The notes under the pieces: generated by a model
Database searches by the model: none
What the model saw: only the letters and a program-made list of their open reading frames with translations
What the model was told of the DNA's origin: nothing
Position numbers and translations under genes: made by a program
DNA from: Arthrospira sp. PCC 9108
Lineage (GTDB): Bacteria; Cyanobacteriota; Cyanobacteriia; Cyanobacteriales; Microcoleaceae
Assembly (NCBI GenBank): GCA_016745315.1
Contig: CP066886.1
Span: forward strand, 6,262,501-6,326,500
Direction: 5' to 3'
Length of the DNA: 64,000 nucleotides
In this document: positions 9,542-18,094 of the stretch, one piece after another
How positions within the stretch are numbered: position 1 is the first letter of the stretch
Layout of the letters: every line of letters starts with the position of its first letter

Positions 9542-9690
9542 TATTCAAGAAATCGTAGAAAAAGCCGGATGTTAAATTTGGTATTAGCCTGCTTATTCTC
9601 CGGACTTAAACAAAAACGGTTAGAGAATGCGTGGATGCATCATTCAACAATTGTCCTAACGTATATGCGTAGTGCTATATCAGAAAATGA
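9542..9690 (+). pseudogene. Relic of an older IS630-like transposase gene, split by the IS630 copy
   Basis: Right after the element's TA, the frame reads IQEIVEKAGC, stop, IWY, stop, PAYSPDLNK, which matches the C-terminal DDE region of IS630 transposases (normally ...EIVEKAGC..YLPAYSPDLNKIE). Joining the left flank (about 8480-8515, SNKFFKNSN) to the right flank through one TA keeps this same frame. The younger IS630 therefore landed inside this relic. Stops at two codons and the missing remainder show old decay. The repeat array begins directly after it. Confidence 0.6.
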
Positions 9691-12345
9691 GGCGATCGCA
9701 CTTTCCCCCAAGTGGAGTAGGTTGGGTGGAGGTCACGAAACCCAACCCCACTATATCTAACTGATGTTGGGTTTCACTGCGTTTCACCCAACCTACATGG
9801 CTGCGGTTTTGGGAAGTCCGAGAAAATGAGGCGATCGCACTTTCCCCCAAGTGGAGTAGGTTGGGTGGAGGTCACGAAACCCAACCCCACTATATCTAAC
9901 TGATGTTGGGTTTCACTGCGTTTCACCCAACCTACATGGCTGCGGTTTTGGGAAGTCCGAGAAAATGAGGCGATCGCACTTTCCCCCAAGTGGAGTAGGT
10001 TGGGTGGAGGTCACGAAACCCAACCCCACTATATCTAACTGATGTTGGGTTTCACTGCGTTTCACCCAACCTACATGGCTGCGGTTTTGGGAAGTCCGAG
10101 AAAATTAGGCGATCGCACTTTCCCCCAAGTGGAGTAGGTTGGGTGGAGGTCACGAAACCCAACCCCACTATATCTAACTGATGTTGGGTTTCACTGCGTT
10201 TCACCCAACCTACATGGCTGCGGTTTTGGGAAGTCCGAGAAAATTAGGCGATCGCACTTTCCCCCAAGTGGAGTAGGTTGGGTGGAGGTCACGAAACCCA
10301 ACCCCACTATATCTAACTGATGTTGGGTTTCACTGCGTTTCACCCAACCTACATGGCTAGATGGGCGATCGCACTTTCCCCCAAGTGGAGTAGGTTGGGT
10401 GGAGGTCACGAAACCCAACCCCACTATATCTAACTGATGTTGGGTTTCACTGCGTTTCACCCAACCTACATGGCTGCGGTTTTGGGAAGTCCGAGAAAAT
10501 TAGGCGATCGCACTTTCCCCCAAGTGGAGTAGTGGAGTAGGTTGGGTGGAGGTCACGAAACCCAACCCCACTATATCTAACTGATGTTGGGTTTCACTGC
10601 GTTTCACCCAACCTACATGGCTAGATGGGCGATCGCACTTTCCCCCAAGTGGAGTAGGTTGGGTGGAGGTCACGAAACCCAACCCCACTATATCTAACTG
10701 ATGTTGGGTTTCACTGCGTTTCACCCAACCTACATGGCTGCGGTTTTGGGAAGTCCGAGAAAATTAGGCGATCGCACTTTCCCCCAAGTGGAGTAGGTTG
10801 GGTGGAGGTCACGAAACCCAACCCCACTATATCTAACTGATGTTGGGTTTCACTGCGTTTCACCCAACCTACATGGCTGCGGTTTTGGGAAGTCCGAGAA
10901 AATTAGGCGATCGCACTTTCCCCCAAGTGGAGTAGGTTGGGTGGAGGTCACGAAACCCAACCCCACTATATCTAACTGATGTTGGGTTTCACTGCGTTTC
11001 ACCCAACCTACATGGCTAGATGGGCGATCGCACTTTCCCCCAAGTGGAGTAGGTTGGGTGGAGGTCACGAAACCCAACCCCACTATATCTAACTGATGTT
11101 GGGTTTCACTGCGTTTCACCCAACCTACATGGCTAGATGGGCGATCGCACTTTCCCCCAAGTGGAGTAGGTTGGGTGGAGGTCACGAAACCCAACCCCAC
11201 TATATCTAACTGATGTTGGGTTTCACTGCGTTTCACCCAACCTACATGGCTAGATGGGCGATCGCACTTTCCCCCAAGTGGAGTAGGTTGGGTGGAGGTC
11301 ACGAAACCCAACCCTACTATATCTAACTGATGTTGGGTTTCACTGCGTTTCACCCAACCTACATGGCTAGATGGGCGATCGCACTTTCCCCCAAGTGGAG
11401 TAGGTTGGGTGGAGGTCACGAAACCCAACCCTACTATATCTAACTGCTGTTGGGTTTCACTGCGTTTCACCCAACCTACATGGCTAGATGGGCGATCGCA
11501 CTTTCCCCCAAGTGGAGTAGGTTGGGTGGAGGTACGAAACCCAACACCACCATCTCTCAGTTATGTTGGGTTTCACTACGTTTCACCCAACCCACATGGC
11601 TGCGGTTTTGGGAAGTCCGAGAAAATTAGGCGATCGCACTATATCTAACTGCTGTTGGGTTTCACTGCGTTTCACCCAACCTACATGGCTAGATGGGCGA
11701 TCGCACTTTCCCCCAAGTGGAGTAGGTTGGGTGGAGGTCACGAAACCCAACCCTACTATATCTAACTGCTGTTGGGTTTCACTGCGTTTCACCCAACCTA
11801 CATGGCTACATGGCTACATGGGCGATCGCACTTTCCCCAAGTGGTAGGTTGGGTGGAGGTACGAAACCCAACACCACCATCTCTCAGTTATGTTGGGTTT
11901 CACTACGTTTCACCCAACCTACATGGCTGGGGTTTTGGGGAGTGGTAGAAAATCAGGCGATCGCACTATATCTAACTGCTGTTGGGTTTCACTGCGTTTC
12001 ACCCAACCTACTGATGTTGGGTTTCACCCAACCCACATGGCTGGGGTTTTGGGAAGTCCGAGAAAATTAGGCGATCGCACTATATCTAACTGCTGTTGGG
12101 TTTCACTGCGTTTCACCCAACCTACTGATGTTGGGTTTCACCCAACCTACATGGCTGGGGTTTTGGGAAGTGGTAGAAAATTAGGCGATCGCACTTTCCC
12201 CAAGTGGAGTAGGTTGGGTGGAGGTCACGAAACCCAACCCCACTATATCTAACTGCTGTTGGGTTTCACTGCGTTTCACCCAACCTACTGCTGTTGGGTT
12301 TCACCCAACCTACATGGCTAGATGGGCGATCACACTTTCCCTCAT
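9691..12345 (+). repeat. Tandem array of about 21 palindromic HIP1 repeat units
   Basis: Units begin with GGCGATCGCA at 9691, 9830, 9969, 10108, 10247, 10364, 10503, 10628, 10767, 10906, 11023, 11140, 11257, 11374, 11491, 11629, 11696, 11821, 11956, 12070 and 12184, with a degraded start at 12325. Two main unit lengths occur. The 139-bp unit carries the linker GCGGTTTTGGGAAGTCCGAG; the 117-bp unit has CTAGATG instead. A 67-bp deletion unit and 114-bp units lie at the right. Each unit has two hairpins built from GGTTGGGT/ACCCAACC arms. An 8-bp duplication (near 10530) and an 8-bp triplication (TACATGGC, near 11806-11820) show slippage. Frames of 70-206 codons on both strands share the unit period and are not genes. 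Confidence 0.95.
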
Positions 12346-12680
12346 AACTGACCGAGGGCATCTTTAAGTATCAATTTCAATTCCTTGGTAATTGGCAGCC
12401 AATCAATTTCACTGCACAACTTCGACGGACTTTCACCATTTTTGATCCGTTGCCAATAAACTTCCACTAGAAGCGTTTGTAAACCATATTTAGTCAATGC
12501 GTCCGATGCTAGTCCAATGATTCCTAATAATACAATTCCGCCCAGCATCCCACCAGGTCCTAGCATTGCTAAAGCGGCCGTTATGGCGGCGGCTCCGGTC
12601 AGTCCTGTGGTCGCCATTGCAATTAACAGAACCACCGCTGGTAAACCCACCCCTGCTAATTTTCTCACGATTTCATCCAT
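12342..12680 (-). CDS. Small glycine-rich hydrophobic protein, unknown
   Basis: A 112-residue protein with a short charged start (MDEIVRKLAG), then a Gly/Ala-rich hydrophobic core from about residue 10 to 58. The core comprises two likely membrane helices separated by LGPGGMLGG. A soluble tail of about 50 residues follows, with one Cys and several Trp/Leu. It ends at the border of the repeat array. The layout resembles small membrane-active proteins such as holin-like or pore-forming types, but no family motif proves it. The promoter side (after 12680) is free of genes, and a HIP1 octamer sits about 50 bp upstream. Confidence 0.6.
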   Translation of the reverse strand: MDEIVRKLAGVGLPAVVLLIAMATTGLTGAAAITAALAMLGPGGMLGGIVLLGIIGLASDALTKYGLQTLLVEVYWQRIKNGESPSKLCSEIDWLPITKELKLILKDALGQL

Positions 12681-13620
12681 TAGATGTAACTCCCAAATAT
12701 TGTTGATTATTAATTGCTAAATTTATAGGCGATCGCTATAGTTAAAGTTACCCAATTTCTACCATTAATCAAAGACTTTCAGAATTAGATAACTTCGGCA
12801 ATTACGAAAATAATCACCCTCAAAGTTAGGTTAAAGTACATTATCTCCCGCTTCTCCCATAGCTTCCGATTTAAGGGGTGCGCCGCCACAGGACTAGACC
12901 ACAAAGGGGAAATCTGCCATTTTTCCTGGCATTAATACTCTCTGGGGGTTGCACAATCCTAATTCCACTGACAATGTGCCGAGACTAGCGCTATATTTTG
13001 GCGGTTGCGTCAATAAATTAGATAATCGCTGCTGAGTTAGTTAGCATGGAAATTTATACTCTGATTTAAGATTACATTTTTGACGACATTTTGCCATAAG
13101 TATTTTTACGGAAATTTCTGGGGTTGTTTGTGGGGTATGTTTCCGTAAATTTACTGAGAATAAACCCTGATTTTGATGGATTGGTAAAATGCTGAAATGG
13201 CTAAACCTGTGATGGTATAACTTTTTTTCCTAAAGTAAAGTGTTGCAGATTTAATAGAACTTTTTGATATCTAATTAATTCGACTGGAAATTGATAATGT
13301 CATGATATCTTGACAGTGTAGCTAGAGCTATGGTGGGGGTTGTGATGACGGACGGGGAAGGCTCGATCGCAATTGATGTCAGCCAAGGATCGGGTTTCAA
13401 CACCTGAAATTGGTAGAATCAGGTATTCAATCTGGGATAATGCTGGTATAATTACTCAGCAGACGAAACAGAATTGACCTTTATAGATTTTGAGAGTAAC
13501 GATCGCCACTACCTGGGACGGCGACTGGTGGGGTGGTGGTTGCTGAGACTGATCACAAGCAGTAGGTGCTTACCCGCTGCGAGTTGTGGTTATTTTGTTG
13601 TTTTCACGGTTGAGGGAATC
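12681..13620. other. Long geneless spacer upstream of a phasin-like gene
   Basis: About 940 bp without a convincing gene. A frame from 13474 continues in frame into the phasin gene, but its first 49 codons show no conservation pattern, whereas the ATG at 13621 has a GAGGGA site just upstream. I see no repeat, tRNA or clear terminator. The last 300 bp are AT-rich and may hold the promoter. Confidence 0.4.
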
Positions 13621-13872
13621 ATGAGCAAAAATTGGTTTGAAGACTATCAGCAACAATGGCTGGATACCTGGAAAAATAGTTTCGACAGTATCAAGGATCT
13701 ATCTAATACTTCCGAGGCTATGACCAAGGCGTTAGATTTTCAACAAGAAACTGTCAATGGGACTCTGAAAATACAGCAGGAAGCCCTAGAAACGATCGCC
13801 ACTGTTCAAAAACAGTGGTGGGATAGTTATTTTGATTGGGCTAAACAAATACCTCTGGTTACGAATAAATAA
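13621..13872 (+). CDS. Phasin-like small protein, copy 1
   Basis: An 83-residue protein beginning MSKNWFEDYQQQWLDTW. It is amphipathic, helical and rich in Trp, Gln and Phe, with no membrane segment. It resembles the second small protein at 15059: both have FEDYQ, a Trp-rich start, a middle AL.FQQE or TLKLQED stretch, and an end with aromatic residues. Both resemble cyanobacterial phasins that coat polyhydroxyalkanoate (PHA) granules, and PhaC/PhaE lie 2-4 kb away. Start ATG 13621 is chosen over an in-frame upstream extension because GAGGGA lies 5-10 bases before it and similarity begins there. The role on the granule surface is inferred from similarity and context. Confidence 0.68.
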   Translation: MSKNWFEDYQQQWLDTWKNSFDSIKDLSNTSEAMTKALDFQQETVNGTLKIQQEALETIATVQKQWWDSYFDWAKQIPLVTNK

Positions 13873-13902
13873 CCAGAAGTTCGGGGAGTTGGGGGGTTGG
13901 GT

Positions 13903-14592
13903 TTAACCTAGGTTGGCGATGGGTTCCCAATTCTGTACGTCTTTCAGTAAACTTTGGTAGCCTTGAACATTGGGATGTAAACCGTCGGAACTCAGTTGCG
14001 ATCGCACCCAATCTTCCCCCCGGGACAGCCATAGGTCAAATATATCTAAATAAGGGATATCCCGGACTTCACAGCCTCGCCGTGTGGCTTCTTTGTAGGC
14101 GTATTGGTCGGCGTGGTTGTAATACATACAGCCTAAAAAGGGCATTTTGCTTTCGTCAACGGGAGGCATTCCTACGAAAATGACTGGACAGAGGCTTTGG
14201 GCCCTTTCCAGAAGGGTGGCGACATGGATGCGAAATGCGTCAAAATCTGTGAGCGATCGGCCGTTGGGTCTTCCTAAGCGAGGGGTGTCATTGAGTCCTA
14301 CTGATAAAATAATTAGGTCTGGTAGGCGGTTTCTTAATTCTCCCCGTTGCCGAAATTCCTGCTCGAGACGCTGGGTAACTTGGGCGACGGTGTTACCACG
14401 AATCCCTAGGTTGTAAAGCGCATGACCGGGTTTTTCTGGAGACATCCACTCGCGTCGCAATTGTTCTACCCAACCTCCGCCGACTGGATCTCCGAATCCA
14501 TAAATTAGACTGTCCCCCAAAGCGATAATTCTTAGGGGGGTATGTTTGGTATGGGTGGGCGCAAACTTGGTTGTTGCAACTGCTTGTATCAT
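13903..14592 (-). CDS. SGNH/GDSL-family hydrolase
   Basis: A 229-residue esterase or lipase-type enzyme. GDSL is at residues 26-29 with the nucleophile Ser28 (block I). GLND supplies the block III Asn, and SSDGLHPN near the C-terminus gives the Asp-His pair of block V. There is no signal peptide, so it is probably cytosolic. It lies convergent to the phasin copy 1 gene (30 bp between their ends), inside the PHA region. A link to PHA or lipid turnover is possible but not shown; the substrate cannot be read from sequence. Confidence 0.85.
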   Translation of the reverse strand: MIQAVATTKFAPTHTKHTPLRIIALGDSLIYGFGDPVGGGWVEQLRREWMSPEKPGHALYNLGIRGNTVAQVTQRLEQEFRQRGELRNRLPDLIILSVGLNDTPRLGRPNGRSLTDFDAFRIHVATLLERAQSLCPVIFVGMPPVDESKMPFLGCMYYNHADQYAYKEATRRGCEVRDIPYLDIFDLWLSRGEDWVRSQLSSDGLHPNVQGYQSLLKDVQNWEPIANLG

Positions 14593-15058
14593 GGGATGCT
14601 GCTCTCCTAAGTTGGCTGTGGTCTTTACCTGGATGGTAGGTTTTTAGCCATCTACTGTAACACAGCTTAACATAATAAAACTTAATAAAAAAGTTCTTAG
14701 TGAACTGATGTGCCTAAAATCCCTCAGCAGCGGTATCTCAAACTACAATTTATGTCTGGGGATAGATATTGTTGGCGATCGCTTCTAAAGATTAACATTG
14801 GGTTAATATTTTGTTAACTAAGACCGGACCTAATGGTTGCAGAGGAGGATTTTTGAGAATACCTGCCGTAAATTGATGGGAAAAATGAGATTTTGTTACA
14901 AATCTATAGATTAGCTAAAAAGCATCAATTTTGAGCAAATTATCTTATAATTTGAGGTAGTGTTTCTCAGGCTTTAGGAAACGACGAGCCGGGAATAGCT
15001 ATAGAGTCAATCAGAGTCAGATTTGATTGGCGAAAAGTAATTTACTGGTTTATGCAAT
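14593..15058. promoter_or_regulatory. Promoter region between SGNH hydrolase and phasin copy 2
   Basis: A 466-bp divergent spacer, AT-rich, without a gene. It contains TATAAT at 14946-14951, a candidate -10 box about 110 bp before the phasin start, but no well-spaced -35 box. Short GTTAAT/GTTAAC repeats occur around 14790-14820. Nothing else is identifiable. Confidence 0.3.
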
Positions 15059-15328
15059 ATGGATACTAAGCTTTTTGAAGATTACCAAAAGCAAATGGTA
15101 GACTTGCAGAAAAAATGGTTTGACGCTTGGACGGAGGGTTTCCCGGGTTGGAAGCCTCCCTCTGATTTATCAGAAGGTTTTGAACAGACCCTGAAATTGC
15201 AAGAGGACATGGTTAAATCTTATCTGGAAACACAAAAGCAGACCACCCAAATGATGCTGGATGCTCAAAAACAACTCTGGACAGAGTATTTTAATACTAT
15301 GCGTAAAAGCGCCGAGAGCGTGAAGTAA
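15059..15328 (+). CDS. Phasin-like small protein, copy 2
   Basis: An 89-residue helical protein starting MDTKLFEDYQKQMVDLQKKW, with a central TLKLQEDMVKSYLE and a Gln-rich TQKQTTQMM stretch. It is similar to the 83-residue protein at 13621. The composition fits granule-associated phasins (PhaP), which bind PHA granule surfaces and control granule number and size. The gene is convergent with phaC (ends 69 bp apart), which supports the assignment. I leave the symbol blank because small phasins are poorly conserved in sequence. Confidence 0.72.
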   Translation: MDTKLFEDYQKQMVDLQKKWFDAWTEGFPGWKPPSDLSEGFEQTLKLQEDMVKSYLETQKQTTQMMLDAQKQLWTEYFNTMRKSAESVK

Positions 15329-15397
15329 GGCATCAAAAAAGGGAAAGGGGGTAGGTGAATTTTTGGTCAACCCCCCCTAATGAGTTGTTAATCAAAG

Positions 15398-16534
15398 TTA
15401 CTCTCGCACTTTTAACCAATCGACAATGGTTGGGGGTAAATCTCGCTGTACTTTACCACTGACATACATACCGATATGACCTACGGGGAAGGATTTGGCG
15501 GTGTAGTCTTCACTGCTGATGTATTCCTCTAGTGCGAGGGAAGAGGAAGGGGGGACTAGGTGATCTTTTTCGGCGTAGAGGTTGAGAACTGGCATGGTAA
15601 TATTACTTAAATCTACCCGAGAATCACCAATCATTACTTCGCCTTTGATTAGTTTGTTTTCCTGATAAAAATCTTTCAGGAATTGGCGATAGGTTTCTCC
15701 GGCTTGGTCGGGACTATCAAAAATCCATTTTTCCATGCGGAGGAAGTTTAGGAGTTTGTCGCGACTTCCCATGATTTCGGGTAAATCGAGATATTTTTGA
15801 TATCCTAATTGTAGGGGTTTTAACATCAAAAACTCGATGTTTAAATAGTCGCCGGGAATGTTACCTAAAGCCTCAACCATGAGGTCAATATCTACGGCTT
15901 CGGGTCCTAATGTGCAGCCTCCCCGCGCATTTAAGAGGGTATTTGGCATATCAAAGTTGACTGGCGCAACCATGGTGATTAGGTTTTGCACTTTTTCGGG
16001 ATATAGGGAACTGTAGCAGAGGCTAAAGGTTCCTCCCTGACAAACTCCTAGGAGGTTGATTTTATCGAGTTCATAGTGATCGCGAAGAAAATCAACACAG
16101 TTATTAATATAACCGTTGATATAATCATCTAAGGTTAACCAGCGATCGCTACGGGTAGGATATCCCCAATCAATCAAATAGACATCTAATCCCAAACTGA
16201 GTAAATTAGCAACTAAGGAACGACCCTCTTGCAAATCTACCATAAAGGGACGATTGACTAAAGCATAGACAATTAGCAGAGGTACAGAAAGGGTTTTTTT
16301 GACTTTGGGTTCAAACCGATAAAGGGTGACTTTATCTTCCTGGTAAACTGCTTCTTTGGGTGTGACCCCAACGATAATTTCTTCCTCCCGTAAACTACTA
16401 AGGTTGTCCATACCATGAACAATTTTTTCGGTGAGGTCTGCATATTCCTCGGTTAAGTCTTCTAAACCCATTTGTAAGGCGAAAGGTAACATGGCTTGAT
16501 GTCCTCCTAGCAAAGACATATTGAATTGGATCAC
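15398..16534 (-). CDS. phaC: Class III poly(3-hydroxyalkanoate) synthase subunit PhaC
   Basis: Polymerises 3-hydroxyacyl-CoA into PHA together with PhaE at the granule surface. The 378-residue alpha/beta hydrolase has the synthase box GVCQGG with nucleophile Cys165, then YAEKDHLVPP (catalytic Asp) and PVGHIGMYVSG (catalytic His). The length and the neighbouring phaE are diagnostic of class III rather than class I enzymes. The listed start at 16534 is a GTG; the ATG at 16519 (MSLLGGHQ) would give 373 residues and is equally possible. It lies 45 bp after phaE on the same strand, so the two form an operon. Confidence 0.93.
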   Translation of the reverse strand: MIQFNMSLLGGHQAMLPFALQMGLEDLTEEYADLTEKIVHGMDNLSSLREEEIIVGVTPKEAVYQEDKVTLYRFEPKVKKTLSVPLLIVYALVNRPFMVDLQEGRSLVANLLSLGLDVYLIDWGYPTRSDRWLTLDDYINGYINNCVDFLRDHYELDKINLLGVCQGGTFSLCYSSLYPEKVQNLITMVAPVNFDMPNTLLNARGGCTLGPEAVDIDLMVEALGNIPGDYLNIEFLMLKPLQLGYQKYLDLPEIMGSRDKLLNFLRMEKWIFDSPDQAGETYRQFLKDFYQENKLIKGEVMIGDSRVDLSNITMPVLNLYAEKDHLVPPSSSLALEEYISSEDYTAKSFPVGHIGMYVSGKVQRDLPPTIVDWLKVRE

Positions 16535-16579
16535 GAATTGAATTAGGCTGTTGAGACAAATATTAGGTGTGGCTTTCTC

Positions 16580-17602
16580 TCAACTTACTTCTGGAATTGA
16601 CTCTGGTTTGGGTGAAGATGCTGTAATGGTGGATATCTGTTTTTTGAGAGATTTAACCTCTTTGCGGAGTTGGTAAATGGTTTTGTGCATTTCGTCAATT
16701 TCGCTGCGGAGGGGGAGATTAAGCGATCGCATAGAAATCTCCATCAACTTTTGTTGTTCTAGTCGATAGGCGTTGAGGGAGTTAATAAACCTTCCCCGAA
16801 TTTTGAGTTTATCTTCAGAACAGAAAGTTTCCTCAAATACGTCATCTATAGCCACACTCCATAACTGCTGAAACTGCCGCCAAGTTTCGACTTTTTCGCC
16901 TTTGCTAACTCCCTCCGCTAATTTTTCGATTAACTTTTCAAAAGCGCGGACTTGGATATCTGCTAACACTACCTGATAATCATTACTAGCGCGATAAAAA
17001 TTTGTCCAAGCCTGAAAATGACTCATTAAGGTACTATTCAACTCGCGAGTAATACCAAACATGGGACTTTGTAGCAGGTTTCCTAGGCTGGGTTGATACA
17101 GTTGTTCCCAGTAGAGGTTATTTAACTCGATGAATGCTTCACTTTTACCCATCATGGCTTCAACCATGGGAACCATAGCCGCGCCGCTGTAGTTCATCCA
17201 CATTTGGTTAAACTTCTGCATTTGTTCCATGTAGAGTTTCCCCATAGTGCTACCGCTTCCGGTCATCTTAGTGGGAACACTCATATATTGTTCCATTTGC
17301 TGGCGAATTTGCTGGGAGTAGTTTTCTAGGGTTTGTTCCCAATTCGTACCAGCTTCAACTTTGGGTAATATATCTTTCCAGGCTTCAAAGGAAAATTGTA
17401 GAAAACGCATCAATGAGGCCTGATTTTTTGCCATTTGTTCGGTTATTCCCCCAGAGTGGGACTGGCTATTTTTATCGGTTTCAGATACTCCTGACCCACT
17501 CATCAGATCAAACCAGTTTTTCCAGATGTCATTTCCGCTCTGAGTCCAGGTGTTAACCCATTGATTGGCCATTTCGTTCCACGGATTTGTTTCGTTTTCC
17601 AT
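16580..17602 (-). CDS. phaE: Class III PHA synthase subunit PhaE
   Basis: A 340-residue partner subunit required for PhaC activity. It is rich in Trp, Gln and Met at the N-terminus (MENETNPWNEMANQWVNTW) and has the typical LNNLYWEQLYQ and FEKLIEKLAEG segments. A C-terminal coiled coil follows (IYQLRKEVKSLKKQI). Length and order (phaE then phaC) match the cyanobacterial class III synthase. The N-terminal Trp-rich region resembles the two small phasins nearby, suggesting a common granule-binding surface. Start ATG 17602 is the first Met. Confidence 0.92.
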   Translation of the reverse strand: MENETNPWNEMANQWVNTWTQSGNDIWKNWFDLMSGSGVSETDKNSQSHSGGITEQMAKNQASLMRFLQFSFEAWKDILPKVEAGTNWEQTLENYSQQIRQQMEQYMSVPTKMTGSGSTMGKLYMEQMQKFNQMWMNYSGAAMVPMVEAMMGKSEAFIELNNLYWEQLYQPSLGNLLQSPMFGITRELNSTLMSHFQAWTNFYRASNDYQVVLADIQVRAFEKLIEKLAEGVSKGEKVETWRQFQQLWSVAIDDVFEETFCSEDKLKIRGRFINSLNAYRLEQQKLMEISMRSLNLPLRSEIDEMHKTIYQLRKEVKSLKKQISTITASSPKPESIPEVS

Positions 17603-18094
17603 TGTCTATACCTCTTCGTGTGAAGCTGTAATTTGGTCTTCTCCTGTTCTGGCGTTCCCTCAAACATGAAACTGAGAACAAAAAAGCTACCCAGATTTTA
17701 GCTTCTTCTTTGGTAATTGTAAATCTAACTTGGCTTTTTATCCACAACAAAACTGATTAATTTTATCGGTCATTGGTTTGGGGAAATGTTAAAATTTTAT
17801 AAAGGTTTTGTCAGGGGGTTGAGTCCTTGGGAGAAATTCTATAAAATAATAAGGTACAGCCTAAAAAAATTCACCTATAAAATTGGGAGGTTTACCCGTT
17901 TAGCATCAACTACATAGCGCGATACAAAGGATTCAAAAAATACTGGCGTTGGCGTTGAAACAACCGCAAACGTTAGCTTTGGTCTGTATTTTGGTGAAGT
18001 GATAATCATGAGAAAAGAGAGTTGATGTGACCGAAACCAATTAAAACTGGAGGTTGACTAAAGCATTATTCACCCATTACTAGGAAGCCCAAAA
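17603..18094. promoter_or_regulatory. Divergent spacer between phaE and the patatin gene
   Basis: A 492-bp AT-rich region from which phaEC and the patatin gene are read outward. A 65-codon minus frame here (17553-17750) has no protein character and overlaps the phaE start. I see no well-formed operator or terminator. It must contain both promoters. Confidence 0.35.

Noticed and set aside
9774..12252. Many frames of 69-206 codons in the repeat array
   Set aside because: All share the repeat period and palindromes, occur on both strands and lack independent features.
9691..12345. CRISPR array
   Set aside because: Repeats are contiguous 67-141-bp units without unique spacers, and no cas genes are nearby.
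13474..13620. Upstream extension of the phasin-like gene
   Set aside because: The extension lacks similarity, while ATG 13621 has a ribosome site and the matching start of its paralogue.
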